NCBI GenBank assembly: GCA_023374045.1
Contig: CM041776.1
Span: 471,561,375 to 471,625,374, forward strand
From: Limonium bicolor
Lineage: Eukaryota; Streptophyta; Magnoliopsida; Caryophyllales; Plumbaginaceae
Direction of reading: 5' to 3'
DNA length: 64,000 bases
Under the pieces are notes generated by a model. It ran no database searches, had not been told where the DNA came from, and saw only the letters and a list, made by a program, of their open reading frames with translations. Below are positions 30,470 to 42,522 of the stretch, piece by piece. Numbering within the stretch: the first letter of the stretch is position 1; every line of letters begins with the position of its first letter. A program made the position numbers and the translations under genes.

Positions 30470-33400
30470 TTACTTGAGGCATTCTGCGTGCCAGGAATGG
30501 GGCAATTCGTATCCCTCGACATTCTTTAGGTGGTATGAAGCTCGTCCAACCTTTTGATGGATAATGTAAGGACCTTCCCACTGGGGGTCGAGTTTTTTGG
30601 GCTGCTTAACTTCCCTTAGAACTAGCTCGCCAGGAACAAAGCTTTGTTCCCTGACCTTGTGGTTAAAGTACTTCTCTACCTTCCTTTTATCTTTCACCAT
30701 CCGGGCGGCCGCAACAGCTCTCTTTTCTTCGAGCAGGTCTAGGCAGTCTTTTATCCCTTCATTGTTGAGCTGCTCGTCATAGGATTCCCAGCGGACTGAC
30801 GGGATCATGATTTCAGCCGGGACGACTGCCTCCAAGCCATAAGTTAATCTGAAGGGTGTTTCTCCGGTTGGTCCTTTTTCCGTCGTTCGATAGGACCATA
30901 GGATTTGGTGTAGTAGTTCGGCCCAACTTCCCTTTTTGCCTCCTAACTTTCTTTTCAGAGCTTTTATGATCCGCCTGTTTACGTTCTCGACCTGCCCGTT
31001 GGCCTGGGGGTGTGCTACCGACGCGAACCTTACCTCTATCTTCCACTGCTCACAAAACTCCCGGAAACTATTACAATTGAACTGTGTCCCTTTGTCAGTT
31101 ATTATGGTCCTTGGCAATCCGAATCTACACACAATATGCTTCCATACGAACTCTTGCGACCTCCTGGCTGTGATGGACACGGTAGGCATTGCCTCAACCC
31201 ATTTCGTGAAGTAGTCGATGGCCACGTATACGAACTTGAACCTCCCGGGAGATGCTTCCGGGAAGGGACCAATGATATCCAGCCCTCACATTGCGAACGG
31301 TACCGGGGATAGTATGGCTTTTTGCACGGCCGGGGGGGTTATGTATCCTGTTGCCGTGCTCCTGGCATCTGGCGCATTTCTGAATATACTCCTTGCAGTG
31401 GTCTTGCATTCTTGGCAAGTAGTAACCGAGCCTCATGATTTTGTGGGCCATGCCTCTTTCCCCTTGGTGGTTTCCGCAGACCCCTTCATGTACCTCCTTT
31501 ATAAGCTCACTTCCTTCCACGTTCGTGACGCATCTGAGGGCGGGCCTCGCGAATGATCTATTGTAGAGGTGTCCCTCCTCGAAGAAGAATGATGTCGCTC
31601 GTCGTTTCACGGTCCTAGCCTCTTTATCCTCAAGAGGCAATTTTCCTTCAAGGATGTATTCCACGATCGGGGTCATCCAAGATTCCTCAGGTACGAGGGG
31701 CTCAGTCGTCAGGACCTGGGCTTCGTCTACGCTCGGATTGGTCTTGGTTTCCAACCACACCTTAGTTGGCACTCTTTCGGCCATGCTTGCTAATTTCGCT
31801 AGCGCGTCAGCTTCGGTGTTTTTTGTCCGGGGAAGGTGCTTCAGCTCGCATCTTGAGAAGCTTGCTTTTAGCTCTTGAACCCTGAGTAAGTACTTCCAGA
31901 GTTTCTCTTCCTTTACCTCATATATGTTGTCATGTTGCCGGGTGACCAGCAAGGAGTCTAAGTATATCTCCAGGTTTGTTGCGCCTAGGGCAATGGCAAC
32001 CTCTAGGCCTTGAATGAGAGCTTCGTATCGGCCTCGTTGTTTGTTACTTCGAACTCCAACCAGAAGGCGTAGTTGAGGTCTTGTCCGTCGGGAGTTTGGA
32101 CTACAATCCCCACTCCCGCTCCTGCCTTGCACCGGGTGCCGTCTACCTGAATGATGAAGGGGGTGGGTGGCTTTCCTTCTTCTTGGTCGAAGCTGGTTTC
32201 CGTTATAAAGTCCGCTAGGGCCTGAACTTTGATCGCCGTTCGCGGTAGAAAGTGAATTTCGTACTGGGTGAGTTCGACTGCCTAGCTTACCATGCGTCCT
32301 GACGTGTTTGGATTATTCGTTATTTGCTTCAACAGCCAGTTGGTCCTTACAAGGATTCAGTGTGATTGGAACTACGGTCGTAGCTTCTGGGATGCCATCA
32401 CTAGAGCAAAAAAGGCCTTTTCAATATTGGTGTAGCGCCCTTCTACGGGGGTCAGGATCTTTCCTGTGTAGTAGACGGGAATCTCCTTCTTTTCGTCTTC
32501 CATGATTAGGACCGCTGCCACCGCCCACGCTGATGCGGACAGGTAGAGGTAGAGGTCTTGACCGGGCATTGGGACTCCCAGCTTGGGTAACTCTCGAAGC
32601 ATTTCTTTGATCTTCTCGAAGGCTTTTTTGCATTCTTGCCCCCACTGGAACTTGTTGTTCTTTCTCAACGTGTTGAAAAACGGGATTGCTTTTTCTTGTA
32701 ACTTTGAACAGAACCTGCTTAAGGCTGTGAGTCTCCCGTTGAGGGCTTGGACGTCCTTGATGCTTCTGGGAGGGCTGGGGTCGAGAATCGCCTGGGTCTT
32801 TTCCGGATCCACTTCTATTCCTCGTTGTCCAACGATGAAACCAAGGAATTTTCCTTTGGTGACCCCGAATACGCATTTCTTCGGATTTAGCTTAATCTGG
32901 AATTTGTCGAGTGTGGTGGATGTCTCCTCCAAGTCTTTCATGTGCTGTTCTTTGGACGGGCTTCTCACGACTATGTCATCCACATAAGCTTCCACATTTC
33001 TCGAGAGTTGCTCCCGGAATACTTTGTTGATCATCCTTTGGAAAGTCGCGCCGGCATTCTTTAATCCGAATGGCATCACTTTGTAACAGAAGATTCCTGC
33101 TGAGGTAACGAAGAAAGTTTTTTCGGAGTCCTTCTCATTCATCTTTGTCTGGTCATACCCAGAGAATGCATCCAGGAAGCTTAACACGGAGCTTTGGGCC
33201 GATGAGACGACCAGTCGATCTATTGATGGCAACGGGTAAAAATCTTTGGGGCATGCCTTGTTTAGGTCGGTGAAATCCACACACATTCTCCGATTCCCAT
33301 TGGATTTCTTTACCATAACCACGTTTGCCAGCCACTTTGGGTATGACACCTCTCTGATAAAACCTGCTTGTAGGAGTTTTTGGACTTCTTCTTGAGCAGC

Positions 33401-34344
33401 TTGGTCCCTCTCTGCCCCGATCACCCTCCTTCTTTGGCGGATTGTCGGGTGCGCTGGGTCCACGTTGAGATTATGATGGATAACGTTTGGGTCTATTCCG
33501 GGCATCTCCTCTGTGCTCCAGGCGAACGTGGCCCTTCTTTTTTCCAGGAATCTTGTTAGATGGATTTGCTCTTTGCTGTCAAAGGCATTTCCAATTTTAA
33601 AGAATTTGCTGGGGTCAGTTCGTAGAGGTACCTCTTTTGGGAGATCAGCAGGAGCCTCGTACCGCTCTGCTGTCTCGTCGGGGAGGGGGAGCTTTCCCTT
33701 GAATTCCTTCTCGGATCCCACGGTTTTGACGGTCCCGTTTCCTGGTAGGTTTTCCATGATCCGCACCTCGCATACCCGCGTGACTTTCTGGCTTCCTCTC
33801 ACCATAACAAGTTTTCCCTACCTGGTTAGGTACTTCATTTTCAGGTGGTGGGTGCTACAAATGGCTCTGAAGGCGTTTATCCCTGGTCGCCCGAGGTACA
33901 TATTGTACCCAGAGAGCCCGGGAAGGATGAAGGCTGTCAATTCTTCCATGCGCCTCTCATCCCCTTGCCCTAGGGTAATGGTGAAGTCGACGCTCCCTGT
34001 AGACTTAGCCGAGATCCCTCCTACGAAACCACTCAGTACAGCTGAATAGGGTTTGATCCTATCCTCTGATATCTCGAGTTTCTTTACCGCCTCGGCATAA
34101 ATGACATTAGCACCTGCTCCGCTGTCGACCAGGATTCATTCCATCATGCGGTCGTTCACCTAAGCCCTTATGACCAGCGGGTCGTTATGCGGGTACAGGA
34201 CTCCATCTTCATCATCCTGGGTGAATTAGATTGGAAGGAACTTTTGGTGTTTCGCGACCTTCTTGTCCGGGAGCTCTCGATGAACCTCGGGGACGTGTCT
34301 TTTCCTTTCATTGGGGGTCAGGGGCCCCACTTCCGAGAATAGTC
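30470..34344 (-). pseudogene. Tat-2 pol: protease, RT, RNase H, second RNase H, integrase (broken)
   Basis: On the minus strand: aspartic protease with the usual D-S-G-A core (about 34105-34130), RT with YVDD at 32975-32986 in an undamaged 477-codon stretch (32372-33805), Ty3 RNase H, a second RNase H-like domain (about 31960-32150), integrase with a Cys pair near 31330-31350, the catalytic-core phrases AIDYFTKW, ITDKGTQF and QANGQVE (30900-31225), and a C-terminal WEGPY motif. Breaks: stops in the protease region (about 34135, 34173, 34228), after it (33821), at two positions in RNase H (about 32283 and 32359), a one-base deletion near 32029 and a frameshift at the C7 run near 31331-31337 followed by a TGA. 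Several stops fit C-to-T change on one strand. Confidence 0.88.
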
Positions 34345-34581
34345 CTGTGAACATTCTCAAGGAGAGTTTTATTAGTTTCCTTATCTTGCTTTGTTAGCAC
34401 TGTTTATTTGTAAGTTTGTGACACGTGAAACTTTATCGGGATACAAGCATTTATATGGTAGAAAAGCTTTTATAAAGTAGTAACGAGCTATAGCCTCCCA
34501 CGGGGTACAAAGGTGATTCTTCCTTTCTAAAGGAGCACTTCACACCCTTTTCTAGAGAATTACCCTAGGCAATTTACAGAC
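34345..34581 (-). other. Putative Tat-2 intron between gag and protease
   Basis: Minus-strand donor ACAG|GTCTGT and acceptor TTCACAG|GA, 237 nt. Position, phase and both splice contexts match Tat-1 although the intervening sequence is unalike. Confidence 0.65.
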
Positions 34582-35929
34582 CTGTGATTACCCCGAAGGA
34601 CTTGCTATGGTCCAACTCTGGGTGGACTTCTTCTTCTGGCTTAGGCCGGGAGGACTGGCTACCAGAGTGCTGCCTATGATGGCCTCCCCTTCCTTTCTTC
34701 TTGTTCTCCTCAATCAACTTTAGCTCCTTGGCGAGGTTCGCGCAATTGATGGTCCTGTGGCTGCGGTGTCCGTGATACTCACACAAGACTACCAGCACCT
34801 CTCCTGGGTTGGGCTTTCTCGGTGGGGGCAAGAGTCCTTCCCTTACGGCGGTGACATATTTCCCTAGGTCTATCTATACTATTGGGAAGGCCCTGGAGCT
34901 CGAGGCCAGCTGTCCCTGGGGGACCGGGGTCTTGGAATAAGGCTTGTACCGGCCCCTCCCTTGGTGCGAGCCTCCGGTCGCAATCACCCCTCCTGTCTGG
35001 CTTCCCTTCTTCTCACTCGCGGCGGGAGCTCTAAAGCTGCTGATGAGTTCCTTGGCCTTATTTTCCGCAACTTCTGATTTGAGGAAGTCGTGGATCATCT
35101 CGGCTAGTTCACCATGCGACTTTGGCGCCTTGGTGGCTATTTTTCCAGCGAGACGGGGGTGGGCCAGGCCGTTACCAAAGGCTTTGATCAGTATCTTTTC
35201 ATCGATGTCGTCAATTTCAGCCACCTGTTTATGGAACCGCTCGCTGTACTCCTTTACGGTCTCCCCCTTCGTCTGCTTCACATCCATGAGCTCTATCGTT
35301 TCCCTTTTTACCTTTTTACTAGCCGCGAAGTATTGCTGGAACTCCTCGGTTAGTTGCTTGAAACTGGAGATCGATTGGGGCGGTCTAGATGAGATCCAGC
35401 TCAAGGCTCTCTTGGAGAGTGTCTCGGGGAATAAGTTGCACAAGGCGAGAGAGCTAATCCCCTGGGTATTCATGGCGAACATGAACTTCTTAATGTGCTG
35501 AGCAGGATCCCCAGTACCGTCGTACTTCTCCACTGCCGGGGCGACGAAGTGGGGAGGGAGCTTAGCCATGCGGATCTTTTCGGAGAAGGGGTATAGGCTC
35601 ATGTCGATGGCGTCATCTTCTTCCTCTTCGATGATGGTTAAGGCCTCTCCTCGGGTACCTTTTTTCCCGTCGTTGCTTCCCGCCACGTCTCGCCCTTTCA
35701 GGAGATCTATCGCCTCCGACATTTCTTCCCACTTTCGCTGGAATTCCTCGTTTCTCTGCATCAATTCCTGTTGCAGGAGCTCGTTTCCTTCCACGATCTT
35801 CTCGTCGATGGATCTGGTGAGGCTCGTCAGCATGTTCTCCAAAAGTTTTTTGGAAATGGAGTCGTGGGTCACCTCGGGTCCGGTGCTTCCGTCGTTGGTT
35901 TGCAGATTCTTCCTTGTTCTGGGTGCCAT
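34574..35929 (-). pseudogene. Tat-2 Gag (one nonsense codon)
   Basis: Starts at ATG 35927-35929 (MAPRTRK), the position matching Tat-1 gag; the frame is open further upstream through the leader. Capsid domain similar to Tat-1 throughout (same KLPPHFVAPAVEKYDGT phrase), then a TAG at 34874-34876 where Tat-1 has a Tyr codon. Beyond it the same frame continues with a CX2HX4HX4C zinc knuckle (CEYHGHRSHRTINC) and stops at 34574. Apart from this single change the gene looks intact. Confidence 0.85.
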
Positions 35930-36047
35930 CTTCGTAGCTAACCTGCAAAAACACAGTTCCGTTCTTAGATGTGTCGACTTCGCATGTTCTCCAAAATTAT
36001 TTTTCTCATCGGTGGACTCGTGGTTGCTGGATCTGAGCTGTTCGCTT

Positions 36048-36063
36048 CCCACAGGCGGCGCCA
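36048..36063 (-). promoter_or_regulatory. Tat-2 primer-binding site
   Basis: Minus strand TGGCGCCGCCTGTGGG, two bases inside the 5' LTR end. The first seven bases match the tRNA-Asp-type site but the rest does not; the tRNA is unassigned. Confidence 0.65.
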
Positions 36064-36065
36064 AA

Positions 36066-36751
36066 TGAAATTGTACATATCCCTAAGTTCCCAAACAATC
36101 TTCTCGAGTAATTCGCTAGTCGGAATCCTAATCTATCATCAAGCTCTTCGAGTTCTATCGAGAAAGAGATTCGCAATAACAATGCAACAGTGGAAATTCT
36201 CAAGCATAGATCGTGTGCCTTTTATTGGGGAGGTGAACCCCTATTTATAGTGTTTCCCACAGGCTTTCTTGGCCTATCACATTGTGCCAACCTGGCACAT
36301 AAATATCTTGATAGACCTATAAAATATCTCATAAGTATCTTATCCTAATTTCCCTATCGTTGGCCGCTACTTATACTCGTTTTATCTTCCTATCGACCGG
36401 TCACAGGCGACCGATCGTTACTCGTGTTACATATGGCGTATTTGGTGACCAGTCACAGGCGACCGGTCGTTTCTTACGCTGTGTCTCAGTTCCTTGACGA
36501 CCGGTCATGGACGACCGGTCGCAGCGATGGTTTTGGCGACCGGTCACAGAAGACCGATCGCATTCTACGTTACGCTCTAAGATTTCTAGCGACCGGCCTA
36601 GAACGATCGGGCGCCGCTTTGGATCCGGCTGGGGCCTCCTGGGCCTAGTTAGGGACGCCCGGTCGCTGCCTTGGCTTTCCTTTTCTTTTCCTTTTACCTC
36701 GCTGGGTCATTAGCCTTTTTCGGGGCTCCTGGACGTGTTTTCCTCTCTTCA
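36066..36751 (-). repeat. Tat-2 5' LTR
   Basis: 686 bp, closely similar to the 3' LTR, with the minus-strand TATA box at 36241-36249. GACCGGTC-N6-GACCGGTC modules lie upstream of it between 36395 and 36612, some with point changes (GACCAGTC, GACCGGCC). Confidence 0.92.
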
Positions 36752-36756
36752 CCCGT

Positions 36757-36847
36757 TATCCCGTTATTCCTTAGTTTTACTCGTGTGTGCTTACTTTCTG
36801 ACCTTCATTACTCTAGCACTAATGCCTCTCTTATACATATCCATATG

Positions 36848-36887
<40 letters not shown>

Positions 36888-39187
36888 CATATATATCTAA
36901 TTAATTTAAAATATATTTTTTGTGTCTGGGTCCGACCAACCCATCGACCGACCCAGACCCCTGGGTAGGTCGAAGTCAGAAAGCGATCCTGGGTCCGACC
37001 GACCCACCGACCGACCCAGCCTCTATGTAGGTCGAAGGCAGAATGCTTATTTTGACTTGGTTTCAACTCCAATCTTTTCCCAGTTTCTTCCCTAACCTTC
37101 CATATGCTTCCTAACATGTTTAACCACCTTAAAACACTCTTAATCATGCTCTAAACCTCCTCAAATCATTACTCAAATTCTTTACTCAAATCCTTGCTCA
37201 ATTTCTACAAACTTCAATACTCATTTTTGCACTTATGCACTCTAGTGCATTTCTAAACTTCTCTTGACAGCCTACCTCTTGTTCTCCCATTTTGACCATT
37301 TCAATTCATTCCTAAATAAATGCACTATATATACCCAAGTCCATCCTTTCCCTTCCAAGGTTATGCACACTAACTTCTTCCTAGAATTTCTACACACTAA
37401 AATACTGTTTTGCTATAGATTTTTACACACATCATTCTAGTTCTCCAAACACCATTCCAAGGTTATCAATCAACCCAACTCCATCCTATAAACACCTAGT
37501 TAAGCCTAGGTCATTATTTACTCAATATACACTTAAAACTCCTTCGGTTTCTACCGAAATTTTGCCATGACTTACCTACAATCCTTACATTCCCAAATCC
37601 TTCCATTCTCATCCAAGTCAATCCTAATCTAGCCACACCCACAAGGGGTCCTACCAGCACACATAATTCCTCAAAATTTCATCCAACAACAATACCAACA
37701 TATATACACAATTCACTTGGCTCTAAGGCACTTACTTCACACAACAATTACCAATCCCCTCTAATTCATTCAAATACATTTCCATTCCAGTTTTGGGTTA
37801 ATTTCTTTTGGTTCTTACCATTCCCAAAAATTCTAAAACATCAAGTTAGGAGATAAGGTAGGTTTTCTTACCATGAATTCTCATGAGTTCCCATTTTGCT
37901 CTCTTCCTTCTCCTCTTTTCTTTTTCGGTTAAGTTGGGCAATGGAGTTGCCAAACTCCATCCCAACACCCACATTACACCAAAAAGAGTACAATTAAACT
38001 TCTAACCCTTAGAATTTACTAATACAATAAAAGGCTTAGAACACATAAGTTAGGGTTTACCTTTTTTGGAACTTTTAAGAGGGGTTTTAGCCCTTGGTTC
38101 AAGAAGGTGATCCCACCACCATTGGAAGGTTGGAATGATGCTCAAAGGAGAGAGAAAAATAGAGCATTACAATGGGGGTAAAAATCGGCTACACTAGAAA
38201 TGGAGGAGAAGGTGAAATTTTGTGATTTTTCTTACCTTAAGACAATAAGGAGACTCCAACCTCCAAGAACATGCAATTTCCTCTTCAAATGGGCAAACCC
38301 CATGGGGATGAAGTTCATCATTTTGAAATTCTAAAAAGAGGGAAGTGTAGAGCTTGAGGAGGGGAGTTCAAATATGTGGTTATTTTTGCATTTGGAGTTC
38401 AAATGAGGCTTGAGCATGGAGAAGAAGAAGATAAGCCATTGAAGCTTGGTGGGGAGTTTTTAAATCACCAGCAACCAGAAGGGGGGAGGAGCTCTCGTGG
38501 AAGAAGAAGGAAAATGTAAGAGAGAAAAGAGAGAAATGAATGAGGTGAGAGAGTATTCTTACTTTTGTACGTTTCTTTTTCTACTTTTGACTTTTCAACC
38601 CATTAAAGTATTAACTAGTCTTGTGTGTGTGAGAGTGTCTCACACTAACAAAAACCGGCCCCCACAATTAATTAGGCTGGGGCGTTTTTCGTCTTTTACA
38701 GAAAACGCTCGTTAATTTACCCGGTTTTAGCACTATTCACTAACCGGGCCCGTTTTCCGGAATTTTCTCGTTTCTTTAATTTTAATGGCTCTTAAGCTTC
38801 CATTAATGTTTATTTATAGTTATTTAATGAACTACAGTTTTTTTACGGGATCGTTTGACCACTCAAAGTCATGTTCCGGGTTTTCTTGAAAAACATGCGC
38901 TAAAGCTTTATTAGAGTTTTAACACATTATTTGGATCTGTTTTCTTCGGGAATCATTCCCGTATTCTAATTAGGAATGAATAAACCTTTGGAATCCACAT
39001 AATACTCTAACCGAGGTCTCGTACCTCCTATGGTTATATAACGCTTATTTTAGCATTTTTCACTTTTTAAGCGTTTTCTCATTTCTTTTGGATTTATTTT
39101 CCTTACCAAAATTACTTAGGCACTATTAGGCCCTTAAATACCATATTAGAATAATTTAATCACCATAATTATGTTCGGGGTATTTCA
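36757..39187 (-). repeat. LARD-1 5' LTR, second part
   Basis: Continues 22968-24863 and ends GGGGTATTTCA at 39187, matching the other LARD LTR termini. It contains a TA microsatellite (about 36850-36890), a twofold 63-bp repeat with CTGGGTC / GACCCAG arms (36926-37040), and a possible minus-strand TATA box near 37326-37335. Total LTR length without Tat-2 is about 4.3 kb. No gene is supported. Confidence 0.8.
36926..37019. repeat. GGGTCCGACC dyads in the LARD-1 LTR
   Basis: Two 31-bp modules (36926-36956 and 36989-37019) with 7-bp arms CTGGGTC / GACCCAG and internal CCGACC and GACCGA repeats; the central eight bases differ while the length is equal. Confidence 0.7.
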
Positions 39188-39206
39188 GCACATGTTTTTG
39201 ACTTTT

Positions 39207-39490
39207 TATTTATTTTTTTTAATTTTTTGACAGAAAATTAAAGTGGAAATTAAAGCTACCTAAACTAGGGTTTCAGAATTCGAATTCGGTGAAACTTTGT
39301 ACTGTTAGTGGCTACGGACATAATGTTCGAACCCACAGATCCTAGTTAACCTAATTAAACATAAAATTTGAATTTGCAAAAAACAAAAAATTGAAGAGTC
39401 CGGGGGCCACAGACTTGGCGTCCGTGGGTCCGGACATAATTTGAGAAAACCTAAAACTTTAGAAAATTAAATTCCCGCCACCATCCGAGA
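39207..39490 (-). repeat. Diverged Ogre-like LTR fragment
   Basis: The reverse complement resembles the dyad-bearing part of the Ogre-like LTR (about 13870-14120): the CAGAAAATTAAAGTGGAAATT phrase, the CCTAAACTAGGGTTTC phrase and at least one intact GTCCG-N6-CGGAC dyad with a 5-bp linker to a decayed one. It is much older than the complete copies. Confidence 0.75.
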
Positions 39491-39645
39491 TGTTGGTTGG
39501 TTGTTAATTACTTAAGTTCATTTTCACTGCTTTGGTTTATTTAATTATGATAATGGACGGATTAAGGTGTAATTACGAAGTAGGGGTGTTACAGATAATA
39601 TGTAAGATAGTTGGACTGAAGTCTCTGATAACGCCACCATAAAAT
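39491..39645. other. Unassigned fragment ending TGTTACA, plus possible primer site
   Basis: 39491-39595 ends GGGGTGTTACA like a plus-strand LARD LTR end, but the expected upstream stem-loop is absent. At 39621-39639 the minus strand reads TGGTGGCGTTATCAGAGAC, which may be a damaged TGGTATCAGAGC primer site belonging to the LTR at 39646-41743. Confidence 0.35.
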
Positions 39646-41743
39646 TGTTGTGCAAAATATAAATGAATATATCTTGCGAACTAATGGGAAATGAACCAGT
39701 CGCTGTAGTCCAACAAGATCGTATCCATAGGGACTTCGCAACTATCTAACTAATTTCAAGTCAGATAAGTGAGCCTAAATATATACAAAAGTGTACAAAT
39801 GTAAATTGTTTGGGTTTTGGGGTTTTGGCTGATAAACAGAATATAAAGAAAACAATAAAACTAAAGTGCTTATTAGTATAGGTGTACCCTGTGATGGATA
39901 TTTGCACCCATCATCCATTTACTTCAATTGTTGACTCTTGAACTTATAGAATAAACAACTTCAAATTAACTAAAAGCCAAATCTTGGTCTATTTATCCCA
40001 ACCAATTTAGTCGGAACCCGAATGTTAGTGAAATACCCCTAAGTGATATATAATTTAATTAAGGAATTATAAATGCTAATGATCCTTAATTAATTAAAGG
40101 TACTATATAGCCTCTAAATATATTTATATAACCCCTAATGATCCTATGATTATCGAGGTTTACCTCGGCTTGTGTGCTATGTGTTTGTTTCAATGACCAA
40201 TAAGATAAATGCATGAAATATGAATTATTGTGATTTTTTATGTTTGCGTTTATCTAACTGTACCTACTTTGTGATGTTCTACTAACTACGAACTTAGTAG
40301 ACTAAACTTCATAGAACATACGATTATGGTTAGAAAATTCAATAGGATTTAGTATACGGACTTATCTAACTGCATAATTATAGGAGAATTTCTCACTAAC
40401 TCCCTAAGGTACTTATTCGACATCCAATAACGTGATGATTCGACCAAACACAATAAACATATATTGAGATTGGATTACTGAGGGAGAGGAGTTGGGGAAG
40501 TTCCTGGCCGCACGCGAAGAGGTATTAGGAGGGAGGTATCTGCATTAAATCCAACTTCCATTGGATCATTGTCTACGGACTTGGTCACCCTAGGTAAACA
40601 AACCGACCTACCTTTAAAACTAGCAAGCGCTCCTGATGCGTCCCAGACGTGTTGTGGAATTATCGTGGACTCTAATAATACTTGATAGTTTAGGAATGGA
40701 CACGAGATAAACTTAAACCGGAAAACACATTTCGATTGAGAATATACACACACGATATTCACTCAACCTCCCTTGCCCTACACACGGACTCCCAGGACAG
40801 TTTCGACTTTACCCCTAAAGTTGTCAACCCTCTCCTGACTATCGGCCTACGGTTCACCGACCGTTCCCTGTCCTGTCGTTCTATCAAATACCCAATGTAT
40901 TGATACTCTAACCAAGTCCTATCTAGCTCACCAACTCTCTAGCACTTACACACACTCCTAAGTCTGATCCACACTTGCCCAGATTATCTCTATCTTTTTC
41001 TCTCGTACAGGCTTACTTACATATGGAATAACTGCAAGTATATATACACGGTTGTTAGGATGTAACTACTGTCCTATTAATCCCTAGTCTTCTAGGAGTT
41101 GACTACAACTTCGATTATTCACATAGCAGCCACACTAGACTTGCAGAGATTCTTCAACTTGATCTGGAGGCTTGAACCACGTGTCGCCACATGGTTGGTC
41201 AAGTTGGCGGCAGCCCCCTTGATAGGTCAATCACAACTTGTATGTCCCACTTGCCTGATTCTGTCTGGTTCATTAAATGCTCATAAATTCCCTCTTCTTA
41301 ATTCATTCGGCTATGTAATGATGTTCATTTATAGCTTTGTTATCTTGTGCATTAATGAACTTCTTCTTTTGTCGTGAGCTTGTCGTGAACAAGTTACCTA
41401 AGTGGATGTATGTGCTTTATCTGAATGTGTCGATCCCTTGTAGTCTTCCGTCTTTGATTTTCATCTTTAAGCATGAGAGATATCTTCGTGCGGTGTCTGA
41501 CTGGTTGTCTGTGCTAGAAGTTCTATGGAGCTCTCGCAGACAGGTGCCCGACTAGTTGGGCACATGTCATTTGCGTGCGCTTGTAACCTTGCGTGCTAAG
41601 CCACTCATGACCTAAGTGCACTTGCAACCTTGCGTGCTAAGCCACTTATTCACCTGTCTATTTGAATCATGAATCTTGACAAACGCATTAGATAGATAAT
41701 ACAAGGTTTGCTATCATCAAAACTAAAGGATCTTGTCTTAACA
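39646..41743 (-). repeat. SIRE/Maximus-like Ty1/copia LTR
   Basis: On the minus strand it begins TGTTAAGACAAGATCC followed by AGTTTTGATGATAGCAAA, which I recognise as the style of SIRE/Maximus LTR starts, and ends GCACAACA. The other side of 41743 on the minus strand is CATCATCAAAATGGGGAAAT, a purine-rich tract of the same type. A minus-strand TATA-like stretch lies near 41036-41046 and a 40-bp tandem duplication (CTTGCGTGCTAAGCCACT) at 41575-41650. No gene is supported. Confidence 0.55.
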
Positions 41744-42111
41744 ATTTCCCCATTTTGATGATGGCAACCTATACACTTATATGTACTTGGCAGTTCAAAA
41801 ATTTAGAGATTCCCCCTAAGAGGGATTCCCCCTGAGTTTGTTAAGGGCTTTAAGAATGAAAAACTTTAACGAATGATAGCAATACGTGACAGCTTCTATG
41901 TTATTCTATGACCAAAGTAGATAAAGTTTTCATTCAGATGATACATAATACAAGGATGATAGACATAGTCTTACAAGTACTCTCACAAGTACATATACTT
42001 TTCTTTCCCCCTTTGCCATACAGCAAAATAGGGAGCAACTACACAACATAAGATGTTGTAAAGGCCATGACATTCTATAGAGTATAAACTACAAAACATG
42101 ATCAATATAAT
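41744..42111 (-). other. Polypurine-rich 3' region of the copia-like element
   Basis: The plus strand shows TTCCCC and two CCCCCT runs (about 41812-41836), i.e. repeated AGGGGGAA on the minus strand as seen before 3' LTRs of SIRE-type elements. No ORF. Confidence 0.5.
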
Positions 42112-42522
42112 CTAGATGGAGTGACGTAGTTGGGTATCCCATTCATAATCTTCTGGGCCAAAAGGTTCATCCTCCGAAAAAACGGCTTTGATCCAAGAGG
42201 GTTTGGCTGTGGTAGGGTTGATCAAAGGTGATTCAACTGTGGTAGAAAGGTTGGACTCATCATAATCTATGGTGAACTCCATGCAGTGTGGAGAACGTGC
42301 ATGTGATAGAGTGACACTTGAGGTGATAGACCAAGCTTTAAGTGAATCGGAGTATGGTTGAACATAGCTTTGGGCGACGTATTTCTTTGGATGTTTTGTG
42401 GCCATGAATTTGCGAATGGTGGAGTGAATGGTTTGCTCATTTGAGCTAGATGAACTTTGTGGAGTTTGTGCCATTGTGTGATATGTGAAGGATTGGGTGT
42501 CAGTGGCGGATGGAGTGAGCAA
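42112..42522 (-). CDS. Hypothetical 136-aa ORF, low complexity N-terminus
   Basis: An open frame of 136 codons (an internal Met starts MAQTPQSSSSSNEQT). It is Ser/Thr-rich at first, then acidic near the end (EDEPFGPEDYEWD). I recognise no domain. It lies downstream of the ORF at 42898-43692 on the same strand and upstream of the copia-like 3' end, so it is probably part of that element. It may be a fragment rather than a functional gene. Confidence 0.35.
   Translation of the reverse strand: MLTPSATDTQSFTYHTMAQTPQSSSSSNEQTIHSTIRKFMATKHPKKYVAQSYVQPYSDSLKAWSITSSVTLSHARSPHCMEFTIDYDESNLSTTVESPLINPTTAKPSWIKAVFSEDEPFGPEDYEWDTQLRHSI

Larger units (their letters stand above)
24864..36751 (-). mobile_element. 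Tat-2, complete Ty3/gypsy Tat-lineage retrotransposon
   Basis: LTRs at 24864-25589 (3') and 36066-36751 (5') begin TGAAATTGTACATA and end CTCTTCA on the plus strand. Identical TSDs CCCGT flank the element (24859-24863 and 36752-36756). On the minus strand the order is LTR, primer site, gag, putative intron, protease, RT, RNase H, second RNase H, integrase, repeat block, LTR. A further gene lies antisense between pol and the 3' LTR. Many nonsense and frameshift changes show it is no longer autonomous. It sits in the 5' LTR of LARD-1. Confidence 0.93.

Noticed and set aside
36850..36890. TA repeat as a regulatory element
   Set aside because: A simple microsatellite; no evidence of function.
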